From: Rhynchopus sp. YZ270_cl-10
Lineage: Eukaryota; Euglenozoa; Diplonemea; Diplonemida; Diplonemidae
Length of the DNA stretch: 64,000 nt
Reading direction: 5' to 3'
NCBI GenBank assembly: GCA_964035575.1
Contig: OZ037860.1
Coordinates: 1,202,689 to 1,266,688 of the forward strand
Positions 55,223 through 64,000 of the stretch are shown in pieces. Each line of letters starts with the position of its first letter. The stretch's first letter is position 1. Both the position numbers and the translations under genes were made by a program. Under the pieces are notes generated by a model. The model saw only the letters and a program-made list of their open reading frames with translations, had not been told where the DNA came from and did not search any database.

Positions 55223-55966
55223 ATGGGGACACGGGTGAAGAAGGTTGAGTATGTGAGTCTTGCAGGGCTGCGTCTTGATGGACGGCGGCCGAACGACCCT
55301 CGCGAGCTTGAGGCAGAGTTGGGGTGTTTTAAGGACGGCTCTGATGGCTCTGCAGCACTCATGCTTGGAGGTACACGCGTTGTGGCAGCAGTGTACGGAC
55401 CGAAGGAGGTCGTCGGTGTGAAGAGCGACCTCTGCTCTGTCACCACCACCTGCTCCTTCGCAGCCCTTTGCAGTGCCTCTGGGCAGAAGCGTCGTGAGGA
55501 TATGCGTGCACAGGAGATGAGCGAAACTGTACGCAGTGTCTTGGAAGGTCTCATCATCCGTTCGCTGTACCCTTCTTCAACAATTCATGTTCATTTGGAG
55601 GTGCATATTGATGACGGCTCGATTCTGCCTGCATTGTTGAATGCCAGCACCATTGCGTTGGCGTCTGCGGGTGTGCCGATAAAGGATCTGATGATTGCGT
55701 GTTCTGCGTCGTTGGTGGATGGGCATGTGCTCCTGGATGTGACGGAGCAAGAGATGCGTGCAGCAGGCCCCACAGTAAGCGTCGCACTCTACCCAGCGTC
55801 AGGTGACCTGGCGCTGTTTCTCCTAGACAACCAAACCGAACCCACAGAGGTAAAGACCCTTCTCGACTCAGTTTCGACAGCAGCAGAGAAGCTGCACAGC
55901 CAGCTCAAAGTGTTCCTAGTCGACCACACACGGCAACTCCTACAAACTCGCCCGCAAGAGAAATAA
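55223..55966 (+). CDS. RRP41: exosome core subunit RRP41 (RNase PH family)
   Basis: 247 residues, single exon, matching the size of human EXOSC4. The start ACAATGGG gives MGTRVKKVEYVSLAGLRLDG. The RNase PH signature LRLDGRRPNDPREL is at residues 12-25. GSAALMLGGTRVVAAVYGP then marks the RNase PH core, and STIHVHLEVHIDDGSILPAL the central strand-helix unit, ending with the second RNase PH subdomain. RRP41 pairs with RRP45 in the six-membered RNase PH ring of the nuclear and cytoplasmic exosome, which feeds RNA to RRP44 and RRP6 for 3'-5' decay and processing. Not to be confused with RRP46 or MTR3; the length and N-terminal LRLDGRRP favour RRP41. Confidence 0.92.
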   Translation: MGTRVKKVEYVSLAGLRLDGRRPNDPRELEAELGCFKDGSDGSAALMLGGTRVVAAVYGPKEVVGVKSDLCSVTTTCSFAALCSASGQKRREDMRAQEMSETVRSVLEGLIIRSLYPSSTIHVHLEVHIDDGSILPALLNASTIALASAGVPIKDLMIACSASLVDGHVLLDVTEQEMRAAGPTVSVALYPASGDLALFLLDNQTEPTEVKTLLDSVSTAAEKLHSQLKVFLVDHTRQLLQTRPQEK

Positions 55967-56161
55967 AGCTTTTTCTTTTTTATTGGAAAAATTCACCTTT
56001 TTTTCAAAAAGGTTGGGGGTGGTGGGGTGGGTGGGTATTGGGGTAGGTATCAAACATTACAAAAAAAAGACATGAAAAGAAAGAAACTACAAACATCCAA
56101 AAACCATTCCTTCAAACCTCCCCCTTTATCTCTATTATCTCCGATTTTTTCTTCTCTTTGC

Positions 56162-56174
56162 AAACTCCGCATAG
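56162..56174 (+). promoter_or_regulatory. acceptor-like CGCATAG before the F-box gene
   Basis: A long pyrimidine tract (56110-56158) precedes CATAG (AG 56173-56174), 34 bases before the ATG. Confidence 0.45.
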
Positions 56175-56208
56175 CACCCCTACTCTCTACACCCCATTTT
56201 TTGCATGC

Positions 56209-57147
56209 ATGCAAGACGACGACGATGAGTTGTTCGGTCTGCAGTACCGACAGCGGAACAAGATGAAACGCACCACACGGCCTTCTTCGGAGCTTCTGGC
56301 CGCAGCTTCTTCTTCTTCTTCTTCCTCTTCCTCTTCGACATCTACGTTCACCGAACCACATGGCGAGACCAGCAACAACACCAACACGACCCGCCGCATG
56401 CCGCGTACCAACACCCACGCACACCCCACTACCACCACCACCACCACCGTTACCACCACCCTCGCCACGACGGCCACCCTCGAGCCTGGAGTATCCCCCC
56501 ACGACAAGCCTATCGAATGTCTCCCCCGTGAGGTGGTCTTGGTCATCCTCGCCCATCTCCGCCCCCCCGAAGTTGTCTCCTTCCTTAACTGCAGCCCACA
56601 CCTCCGCCGTCGCATCGACGACAAAGAACTCTGGAAAGGCTGCTGGTACTGGATGGCCGAGGAGTTCTCTGGTGCCGTCACGGTACACCGCTTGCTAACC
56701 AGGGTAGGGCATGCGGATGCGTTTGACTGGAAAATGTTGGTGTTGTTGGATTGGCGGTTCCAGTATAAGGACCTCAGTTACAAAGCGATTCGTTCTGTAG
56801 CGAAGGAGCTTTGTGCAAAGACGCGAGAGGTGGGGCTTGTCTTTGAGGTGGAGAACACTGAGGTGGCGATTTCCTTGGTGTGTTCACTTCTACAGGGGCT
56901 GAGGAAAATTGAGTCCGCATATGTCCCTAACGAAGAGGAGACTGCGTCCACAGAGGATGAATACGATCACGACCACGACTGGGAAATGGCTATTGTAAGC
57001 AGCATGGCGCTTGCCAAGGTGCGCCTCAAAGCCCTATCCACGTTAGCCCTGCAACCAGGGGTCAACATCGACAAGCTCATTGCACTCTATGAAGACCGCT
57101 TTGCGAAGTACAGAGGTTTGGTGCCGGTATGCAACGACGGGATATGA
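56209..57147 (+). CDS. F-box protein
   Basis: 312 residues, single exon; the first ATG in frame is at 56209 (MQDDDDELFGLQYRQRN). The N-terminal 100 residues are low complexity with a Ser run (near 33-43) and Thr/His/Pro repeats. An F-box lies at about 101-150: PIECLPREVVLVILAHLRPP, VVSFLNCSPHLRRRIDDKEL, WKGCWYW. The remaining 160 residues are helical without LRR or WD repeats. F-box proteins bind SKP1 and recruit targets to SCF ubiquitin ligases; the substrate cannot be told from sequence. Confidence 0.85.
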   Translation: MQDDDDELFGLQYRQRNKMKRTTRPSSELLAAASSSSSSSSSSTSTFTEPHGETSNNTNTTRRMPRTNTHAHPTTTTTTTVTTTLATTATLEPGVSPHDKPIECLPREVVLVILAHLRPPEVVSFLNCSPHLRRRIDDKELWKGCWYWMAEEFSGAVTVHRLLTRVGHADAFDWKMLVLLDWRFQYKDLSYKAIRSVAKELCAKTREVGLVFEVENTEVAISLVCSLLQGLRKIESAYVPNEEETASTEDEYDHDHDWEMAIVSSMALAKVRLKALSTLALQPGVNIDKLIALYEDRFAKYRGLVPVCNDGI

Positions 57148-57332
57148 AATGTGTATGGAGTTTGGCTTTTGGGGGGGGGAAATGATGAAAATAGGGTTGT
57201 TGTGGCAGCGGAGAATGCCCTAGGGTAGAGGGGGTGTAGTTGTATGCACAAAGAAAAGCATAGCGGATTGCGTCTTCTGATGTCTACACTGATACTTATC
57301 ATAAAGGAGAGGATGTGGCATATATAATTCGT

Positions 57333-57437
57333 CCTCGGACAGGTGATTGTCAATGCAAACAAAAAAAAGTGGTGGTTGCACAGCTGGTCGCAACATAACC
57401 GAGGCAACTACACTAATCCAATAATTTGTTAAAAAAA
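57333..57437 (+). repeat. GTGATTGTC and S2 GTGGAG modules in tandem
   Basis: GTCCTCGGACAGGTGATTGTC-type hairpin, an A tract, then a diverged S2 copy ending CCGAGGCAACTACACTAATC and AATTTGTTAAAAAAA. The same order occurs near 44245-44290. Confidence 0.55.
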
Positions 57438-59070
57438 AATGGGGGAGAAAAAACAACAATATAACCTTCAGGAAACGCTGCTGCCTGAGCCAGAAACGGA
57501 TGATTCTCTTTCGATTGATTTGTGAAAATGAAAAAGAAAAAGAAAATGCCGAAAACCTTGTGTACAGCCGCACACACTCCACTTTGTTGCCACACTGTAT
57601 GTCGTGGGGGAGTGGTTGTGGGAGTAGTTTGTCCCACTTCCCTAGCCCCCCTAAACGAGAGAAAGCTGCCCCTCCCCTCTTCACCCCCTGAGCAACTCAC
57701 CGACTCCTGATGAGGGAAGCAAAAAACCACTTTTTTTTTTTTTTCAGGAGAACGGGTGGAGGGAGCAGGAGGGCATGGGGGGTAGAGGGTCACTATTGAA
57801 ATCCTTAGAGCAAATCCCATTTTTTTTTTTGTTTTGCTTCTTTTTTGGTATCATCGACCAATTTTTTTCACGGATTGTTGAAAACTGCAATGCGGCCGTT
57901 AGGGCGCACCGTGGGTAGTGAGTTCACTCCGGTGTTGAACATAGTGTGTCCTTAAACATACATACATACATGCATGCAATAGGCGTCGTCGTTGACATTC
58001 GTTGCAGAGGCTCAGAGGCTCTAGTGGCGGAGGGAAAAAGAAAGAAAAAAAACAACACCAACACCAACAAACACCCCTTTTAAAACGTGCTTTTAGCTAA
58101 ATAAATGGAGGAAAAAAAAGAAGATACGTTCGCCAGGAGCAGTTTTTTTTTTTTTTATTGCACCCCAAAGGAATTAGGGTCAATTTTGAGTCCAAATACT
58201 AGCCTTATTTTTTTTTTCTCTCGATTCACCGAACAGTTTTTTTGCTGCGCAATGAAGCCCCCCCTCCCCCCCTTTTTTTTTACTCGGGGACTTTCCTCGC
58301 TTCGTGGTGCTATGGTAGCTCCACGAGGTTTAATTAAACATTGATCTGCTATTACCAGGAAAAGGGCTTCCCAGCCCGTTTCTGTCCATGCCCATCCCCT
58401 CTAGTCTTCCCTATCCACCACGAGGCTTTCCTGTGATGACCCTCAGTACAACAGCGGCTGATGTGCAGTCTTCACACTGATTGTACTTGTGTTCAGTACA
58501 AAAGGTGTGGGGATACGACTCAGGGTACCATCGTGTAACGTTCCTGTAGGTGCCCGTACTGCGAACGGGCTGCTCAGGCTACTCAAACGAAAGGTACTGC
58601 ATTTGTGCGGAGAGGGCGTCCATGTTCTCCCGCGTGCGATTGCAGATGACTGATCACTGTCATCTGAACGACCTCTCGTCACCTCGGTCTCGTCCTATGT
58701 GGGTGGCACCACAGGCCGGCCACCCACACGTGATTTGCCCTTGCCCTTTGCCCCTGCCCATCACGAGAAAGCCAGATATATCCGTGATATCTGTGGTGCC
58801 GTTTCCCTCCTTTTGGTAGTGGCTTGCCATTACGGAGACACCTAACCATTTTCCCACGACTGCCTTTTTCACTGTATGGGGAAGCAGACCTTCATAGAGT
58901 TTCAGGAGCTACAAAAGGACCCCGAATGCAATTTAACGTCCAGCCCAGGACTTGGTGATGAGGGTACGATTTTTATTTCCTCTCTTCAAAATCCCCTTTC
59001 CACCCTCATTTTTTACAGTTGGGTGGTACACAATTAGAGCACCACAACCCCTTACGTGGCTGTGTGACCG

Positions 59071-59085
59071 TTTTTTTCCTTCCAG
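59071..59085 (+). promoter_or_regulatory. TTTTTTTCCTTCCAG before the PDZ gene
   Basis: Textbook pyrimidine tract and CAG, 31 bases before the ATG at 59117. Confidence 0.5.
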
Positions 59086-59116
59086 ATTTCTCCTTTTTTG
59101 AAAAAGAGAAAGGAAA

Positions 59117-61696
59117 ATGCCGAGTGGTGTGGGTAGTGCGGAAGTGACGTTACGGAGCTTAGCGTTGCCTCCACAGAGAGTTACGTTTGAGAAGCGGCAA
59201 AAGGCGTCCTTGCAGTATGTACGATACCTTGAGAAGCTGAACCCAAAGGGCACGACGGCGTCTCTGCGTGTCGTCATTGTGAGCACAGCAGGTGCAGATT
59301 ATCTAGGCGAGCTGCTCCTTCTCGATGTGGCTGGAGGTGGTCGCAAAGGAAACATTCTCCGTGTGGTACGCGTCTCCGCAATCACAGCCCTCGCAAAGCA
59401 CGGCGCGGTTCTCGTTATATCGATAAAGGAGGAGCAGACGTTGATGTTTCGTATGGTATGGAATTTTTAACACATTTCCTCTTTTCTCTTTTTGGAAACA
59501 TCATATAAATGGCGCATTCTGCATCCACGGTTTATTCTGAAAAATATGACATTTTCTTTTTGTAGTTTTTAGTATTTCAACAATATGCATTCAATAAATT
59601 GATAGCAGAGATATGGGTTCGTCCGGAAACCCCCCTATGAAGATTCATCCTTTTAGGGGGTTTTTTTGGGTTTTTTTCATCATCTATTATAGTTCTCTTA
59701 GTGAGCAATGTAGAGCCACTTCACCCCCCTTAAATATCATATCACCAAAACTTCGAATTTAATTCCCCCCAAAAAAAAAACATTCCCATCACAGCCCGCA
59801 GTAAGCGACAACCCTTCCCCTTCTGGCACTGCGCATGACCTTGCACGGGTCATCAACAAACTCCGTGAGGTCGGCAAGCTCGCACCACTTCCCATTGACT
59901 CTGCTGTCTCAACCCAGCGCCTCCAATTAATCGCACGCGAGGACAACAATACACTAAGCTTTGCAGAATACCGTAGCAACGTGGAGGATATTCACAGAGA
60001 AACACAAAGCGCGAAACAAACTGCCCTGGCCTCAGCAACACCTATTGAGGTACAACCCGAGAAGCAACCAGAGAAGGAAGAGGAAGAGGCACTTCCAACA
60101 CAACAGGATGTTGAATACGCGAAGTACATTGACAGCACGATAGACAAGGTGAGGTTAAACCTCGCGCAAACCGAGCGAGTTCAATCGAGATATTTAAGCG
60201 ATGCGGAGCGCGTTTTTGATGTAGATCGGAAAATCGCGATCATCGAAGACGTAGACGAAGACGAAGGGGGTGCACACACTGAGATAAATAACAGTTCTTA
60301 CGCTGCAAGCGACGTTGGCAGTGATGATTCTGCCCCTTCCCTCACCATCACCACGGAACACGAAGCGCATGAAGCCCTCCACCTCCTCCCCTACCGTCTC
60401 CTCCGCCAGGCCGAGCGTTGTCTCAAACCTGGTGTTCTCTGGGAGGCCCTTCCCTTCCTTCACCGCTTTCATGCGGTGCAAGCATACCTATCTGAAGACA
60501 TTACAATAGAAAAGGCGCCCTACAAACCGCTAGGCATCAATATCACGGCACCAAATATCATTCGTTCGGTAACAATAGGGAGCGCTGCACAAAGTGCTGG
60601 GATAGGACGGTTTCGAGGCTGCAAAATAATGTGCGTAAATGGAGAAGCGTTTGAAGAACGTCTTCTTGGCGTGCATGCGGCGGTTGTCACGCTCTCCATT
60701 TTGGGGCATGGGATGATCAAAAAGGCGATGTTACAAAGAATTGACGAACCATGCCCATCCTGTGGAAATGAACTTCTTCTTCCGTCTGATGAGTATTGTA
60801 CACAATGTGGGGTTAAAATTGGGACAACTCCTATTGAAAAAATTCCGGTGGTTACTGCGGTTCCACAAAGAAAGCCTTTATTGCGTGCTGCAGAGGCAAT
60901 CCATGGGAGTACAATGTGGGAGCAGCCTCCGATGCTGAGGGGAACCTTTTCGGGAATGGATGTGGCACGGATTGGGGTGATGCAGGATACTGCCTTGTTT
61001 GAGGAGGTTCAACGCAACGTTGTAGGGGACTATATTAAGGCAATTCAATCTGAACAGGCCCCGGTCTCTCCACGCTCTTCAACCTCTAACAATAAAGCTG
61101 CAAGACTAGGCAAAGCAGAACGGCGGCTTTGGGGTAAACGATGCAAACTTTTACCACACCCATACCATTCACGTCTAATGGACGCAGGGAAACGGCAGAA
61201 CAATGCAGAAAAGGAGATCGCCAGATTAAACACCGCAATCTCAACTATTAAGTCAGGGCAGTACGCGGCGGACCTAGAGCGGTATCGACTGCATCTCAGG
61301 GTGGAACGGAATGTATTAAAACGGTGGCTCTGTGGGGTCACCAGGGGGCAAGGTGCTACCGGAGATCCGCGAGATAAGCTTGCGAAGAACAGAGAAATGG
61401 TGAGCCAGTGGATACCCCGGTTGGAAGCCCCGGAGAGGGATGATGTGCTTGTGGTGCAGGCGGAGGAGGAGGGGACGGTGCCCCCTGCAGACCCGCCGCC
61501 GCCTGCAGATCTGCCGCAAAGTGTCAGCATCAGACCCTCCACCTCCTCGCAACGACAAGACACCCGCCCACCTCCACCCCTCTCAGTCTCCATAGTACCG
61601 GGCTCCATGCGGTCCTCTTCCCGTTATGATTCTTATGGATCCTTCACGACAGCCACAGGGACCATCCTAGCGCGGAGCGAGGTGAGACGAAGATAG
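59117..61696 (+). CDS. PDZ and zinc-ribbon protein (two exons)
   Basis: Exon 1 is 59117-59455 and exon 2 is 59795-61696, joined by a 339-bp phase-0 intron (donor GTATGG, acceptor CCCATCACAG); 746 residues. The first 110 residues are beta-rich and could be a PH-like fold (RVVIVSTAGADYLGELLLLD, VVRVSAITALAKHGAVLVIS), though this is uncertain. An acidic central stretch follows, then a PDZ domain near 355-425 (KPLGINITAPN, IIRSVTIGSAAQSAGIGRF, RGCKIMCVNGEAF). A CPSC-x11-CTQC zinc ribbon lies near 432-452. The C-terminal 200 residues hold a basic helical segment and a Pro/Ser-rich tail. It is probably an adaptor; no ortholog recognised. Confidence 0.85.
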
Positions 61697-62037
61697 ATTT
61701 TTTTTTGGGTACATTTAGTGCACCCAATTATACCTATTCAGTAGAATAGAAAGTATTTGAAATGTTTTTTTTTTTTTTCTAGCCATTCCTCCTCCAAAAT
61801 TAGAGCGAACATCGCTGATAGTGTATTGAAAAAAAAAAAGGAAAGAAGGGGTTTTTAGCTTTGTCTCCCTCTTAGGGTTTTGATAGAAGACGAGGTATCT
61901 TTCAAGGTAAGGTTTAGCTAATAACCTTTTTCTGTTGTGCTTTCATGCGGGGGCTGGCATCGTACAGTGGGTGCATTAATAACTTCACTTTTCCTTGATT
62001 GTGACAATTCGCACACTTCTCAAACCCCCTTCATAAC
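61697..62037. other. short intergenic with two modules
   Basis: A TTCAGTAGAATAGAAAGTAT module at 61737 and a T-ended GCTTTCATGCGGGGGCTGG module at 61938. A C-rich tract with CATAACAG (AG 62038-62039) lies 24 bases before the next ATG. Confidence 0.55.
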
Positions 62038-62062
62038 AGCCCCGCACACCCCCTCCCACACA

Positions 62063-64000
62063 ATGGAAATAGGGGGGAACGTGGGGTGTGTGTCCCGTAA
62101 CCCTGATCGGGAAATGATCGATGACGGGCACATGGAGGAGTTGGGCCCAGGCGGCACACCGCCGAAGCGCAGTGTGAGCACACACATTAAGCATCTGCAG
62201 GACATGCTTCAGGTATGCGCCACAGCGGTTTTGTTTTGTTTTGTTTTGTTTGTTTTTATTTCTTTGGGAAACAGTTCCCTACGTCCCCCTAGAGGGATTG
62301 AGAGGTGCAAAACACCTCATCCTATTTGTTTGAAACTGTTTGTTGTTTCGTCACCTTTTGTAGAGGTGCTTGCAGACTTTTCTTTGCGTTGTTTTTTTTG
62401 GTCGGAAAGACAAATATATGGTCATCTTCATTGTGGAAAGTTTCCACAGACAGCATTCTTTGAAGGCATCTTAGCAAGCTTGTACAAGCTCTTCAGTTCT
62501 ACACACACCAACACCACGACAGTCCCAACCGGGGTTCGTTCCCGACGAGGCAGAGGAGTCATACGAACGTGCCTCGTCACCACCATACCATGCGCCTGAC
62601 TTTGATGTGCGCAAACGGCAGCTCGCGATCCAACTTGGTGACGAGCCGAGACGGAGACAGGAAGGTACGCCAGCCCCCCCATATCCCCTAATTGCGTTAA
62701 GGTTGTTGTTTTGTGTCTAATTTGTAACACCCCGAAACACCGCTTTTATTGTGTCTGAAATACCGCGAAACCGCATTTTTTTTTGAAGAAAATGTACATA
62801 CGAAACTTCGTTACATCAAATACCCCTCTTCACAGCTTCCATGCGCGCCCACCAAAGCGCTGAATGTGCACGCCCTTTGCGTGCAGCACAGTACGAGTTT
62901 GCTGCCGTGGTCGAGGAGCGTTCACAGGTTCAGCAGCAGGCTGATTCAAGTACTATGTACCTTGTGACACGGCAGCAGCAGCACTTGCAGCCACAACTAC
63001 ACAGCTCCTCATCCTCCTCCTCCTCCTCCCCGTCGACCTCCTCAACAAGCATCCCTAAGCAGTTCTGCTCGATCCTCAGCCAGCGAGGCTGTGAGGCTGA
63101 GGTGCGTGCTGCATGGGAGCACGTCGAGGACGACGCCGTCCAGCAGCTACTCAACACTGTGCGCGAGGTGGTCCCTGCTGACGCATGGGACACGACACGC
63201 ATTCTGACGATGCGCCAACGCGACACACTTGCCAAAGTCTTCCGTCAGGCGCACGGCATCGTTAACGCACCGCGTCTCAACCTCTCCCCGATGTCATCAT
63301 GCAAATGCATCCTCGCTCTGTACGCTGCAGGTAAGGCACCGTTCTCGAATCTGCGCCACGCTATAGAAGCTGCCAAGGCTCCATTAGCCACCATGACGCT
63401 GGATGGGCAGGGGTTGAAGCCGAAGTCGCCTTTGCTGTTTTCGCTTCCTGCGCATGGGTCGACGTCACCGTGCGACTTTAGATCATCTCCATACCCAACG
63501 GAGGCTCCAGTTGCTGGAAAGGTATCCGCAGTGCGGAAGAAGCAATTAGAGGTGCTGCTCAACCATGCACGCAGCAGGCAGCACAGCGAACTCTCCTTCC
63601 ACGAGAAGGTGGAGCAGTCGCGCCCCCTTCGTGATGACCTCATGAAAAACGGCTCCCAACTCGGTGTTGCTCCACTTAGCCGTTTCCACCCCTGCCCTGT
63701 CACTTATATTAAAGTCGAACCACGTGCCGCAGGTTCTTCGGGACGTAACTCTGAGTGTGGCACCCCATTTGCGACACCACGTCACCGTGCAGAGTCTATG
63801 ACGTTGCCGCTGTCGGCGCATTCGCTTCATTTGGGGGATCTCTCTTGTGATTCTGACTCGGATGGAACGTTGCTGCTGGATGACCCGATGCTTGGTGGTG
63901 CGCAGATGCGTGGGTTTGAACCTCAGCACCGTACACAGCAACAACAACAGCACCAACAACAACAACAACACCAACAACAGCACCCACTAGGAGTGTTAAC
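62063..64000 (+). CDS. Ser/Gln-rich protein, three exons seen, runs off the window
   Basis: Exon 1 is 62063-62212, exon 2 is 62523-62664, and exon 3 runs from 62836 to the window end. Intron phases agree (0, then 1), and donors (GTATGC, GTACGC) and acceptors (CACGACAG, CTTCACAG) match neighbours. The frame is open for more than 380 codons in exon 3, with no stop to 64000. The N-terminus is MEIGGNVGCVSRNPDREMID, then an EEL/HIKHLQDMLQ helix. Exon 3 has a Ser run (near residues 146-155), a helical region (FCSILSQRGCEAEVRAAWEH) and a Gln/His-rich stretch near the edge. No domain recognised. Incomplete at the 3' end. Confidence 0.75.

Larger units (their letters stand above)
57148..59116. other. 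intergenic with modules, no gene
   Basis: Includes the pair CCTCGGACAGGTGATTGTC (57334) and an S2-like GTGGTTGCACAGCTGGTCGC module (57370-57435). 58380-58900 is of more balanced composition than the surrounding spacer, but ORFs there on either strand lack recognisable domains. A pyrimidine tract and TTCCAG (AG 59084-59085) sit 31 bases before the next ATG. Confidence 0.5.

Noticed and set aside
58380-58900. Possible gene of balanced composition, both strands
   Set aside because: Frames are short and no motif or splice structure could be built with confidence.
1-64000. LTR retrotransposons, LINEs or virus-derived genes
   Set aside because: I saw no reverse transcriptase, integrase, capsid or envelope-like ORF and no long direct terminal repeats.

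Overview
The window comes from a nuclear genome of a flagellated unicellular eukaryote. The evidence is spliceosomal introns (GT...AG, often GTATG donors and CACAG acceptors), a RIB43A axonemal protein, a formin, calcineurin A, histone H2B, exosome subunit RRP41 and an F-box protein. I cannot place it to genus. All twelve supported genes lie on the + strand. Almost every start codon is preceded, within about 6-120 bases, by a pyrimidine tract and an AG. One-way gene arrays with a splice acceptor just before each ORF are typical of lineages that use polycistronic transcription and spliced-leader trans-splicing (Euglenozoa, dinoflagellates). A diplonemid- or euglenid-like organism is therefore a reasonable inference, but it is not proven.

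Layout. 0-11 kb is gene-rich: a giant coiled-coil protein (153-5814), a shorter paralog built from its middle (6589-8611), and calcineurin A (9022-10648). At 11.8-14.9 kb there is a 3.1 kb DNA-transposon-like element with perfect terminal inverted repeats and a 6-bp target duplication. At 17.4-23.0 kb are RIB43A and a TRP/FLC-like membrane protein. From 23 to 41 kb there are no host genes; the space holds foldback elements, hAT-like miniature elements with 8-bp target duplications, long perfect hairpins, and a row of four inverted-repeat elements separated mostly by poly-G tracts (31.6-36.5 kb). A six-TM protein with a cyclase-like domain follows (41134-43332), then another gene-poor stretch with MITEs (43.3-48 kb). 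Next come a formin (48101-51439), a histone H2B with an FG-repeat tail (53532-54257), RRP41 (55223-55966), an F-box protein (56209-57147), a PDZ/zinc-ribbon protein (59117-61696), and a multi-exon Ser/Gln-rich gene that runs off the right end (62063-64000).

The spacers are full of short dispersed modules, all seen in + orientation. One class forms a hairpin with a recurrent ACGAGAG-type loop whose stem sequence changes while pairing is kept, followed by a TTCATCTTTT tail. Another runs from GTGGAG to CTACAC and ends in an A tract. A third ends in CTTCACTTTTTTT. These modules and the FG-tailed H2B are the most unusual signals. The genes do not form one pathway. They are mostly cytoskeletal or flagellar, signalling, chromatin and RNA-processing functions.
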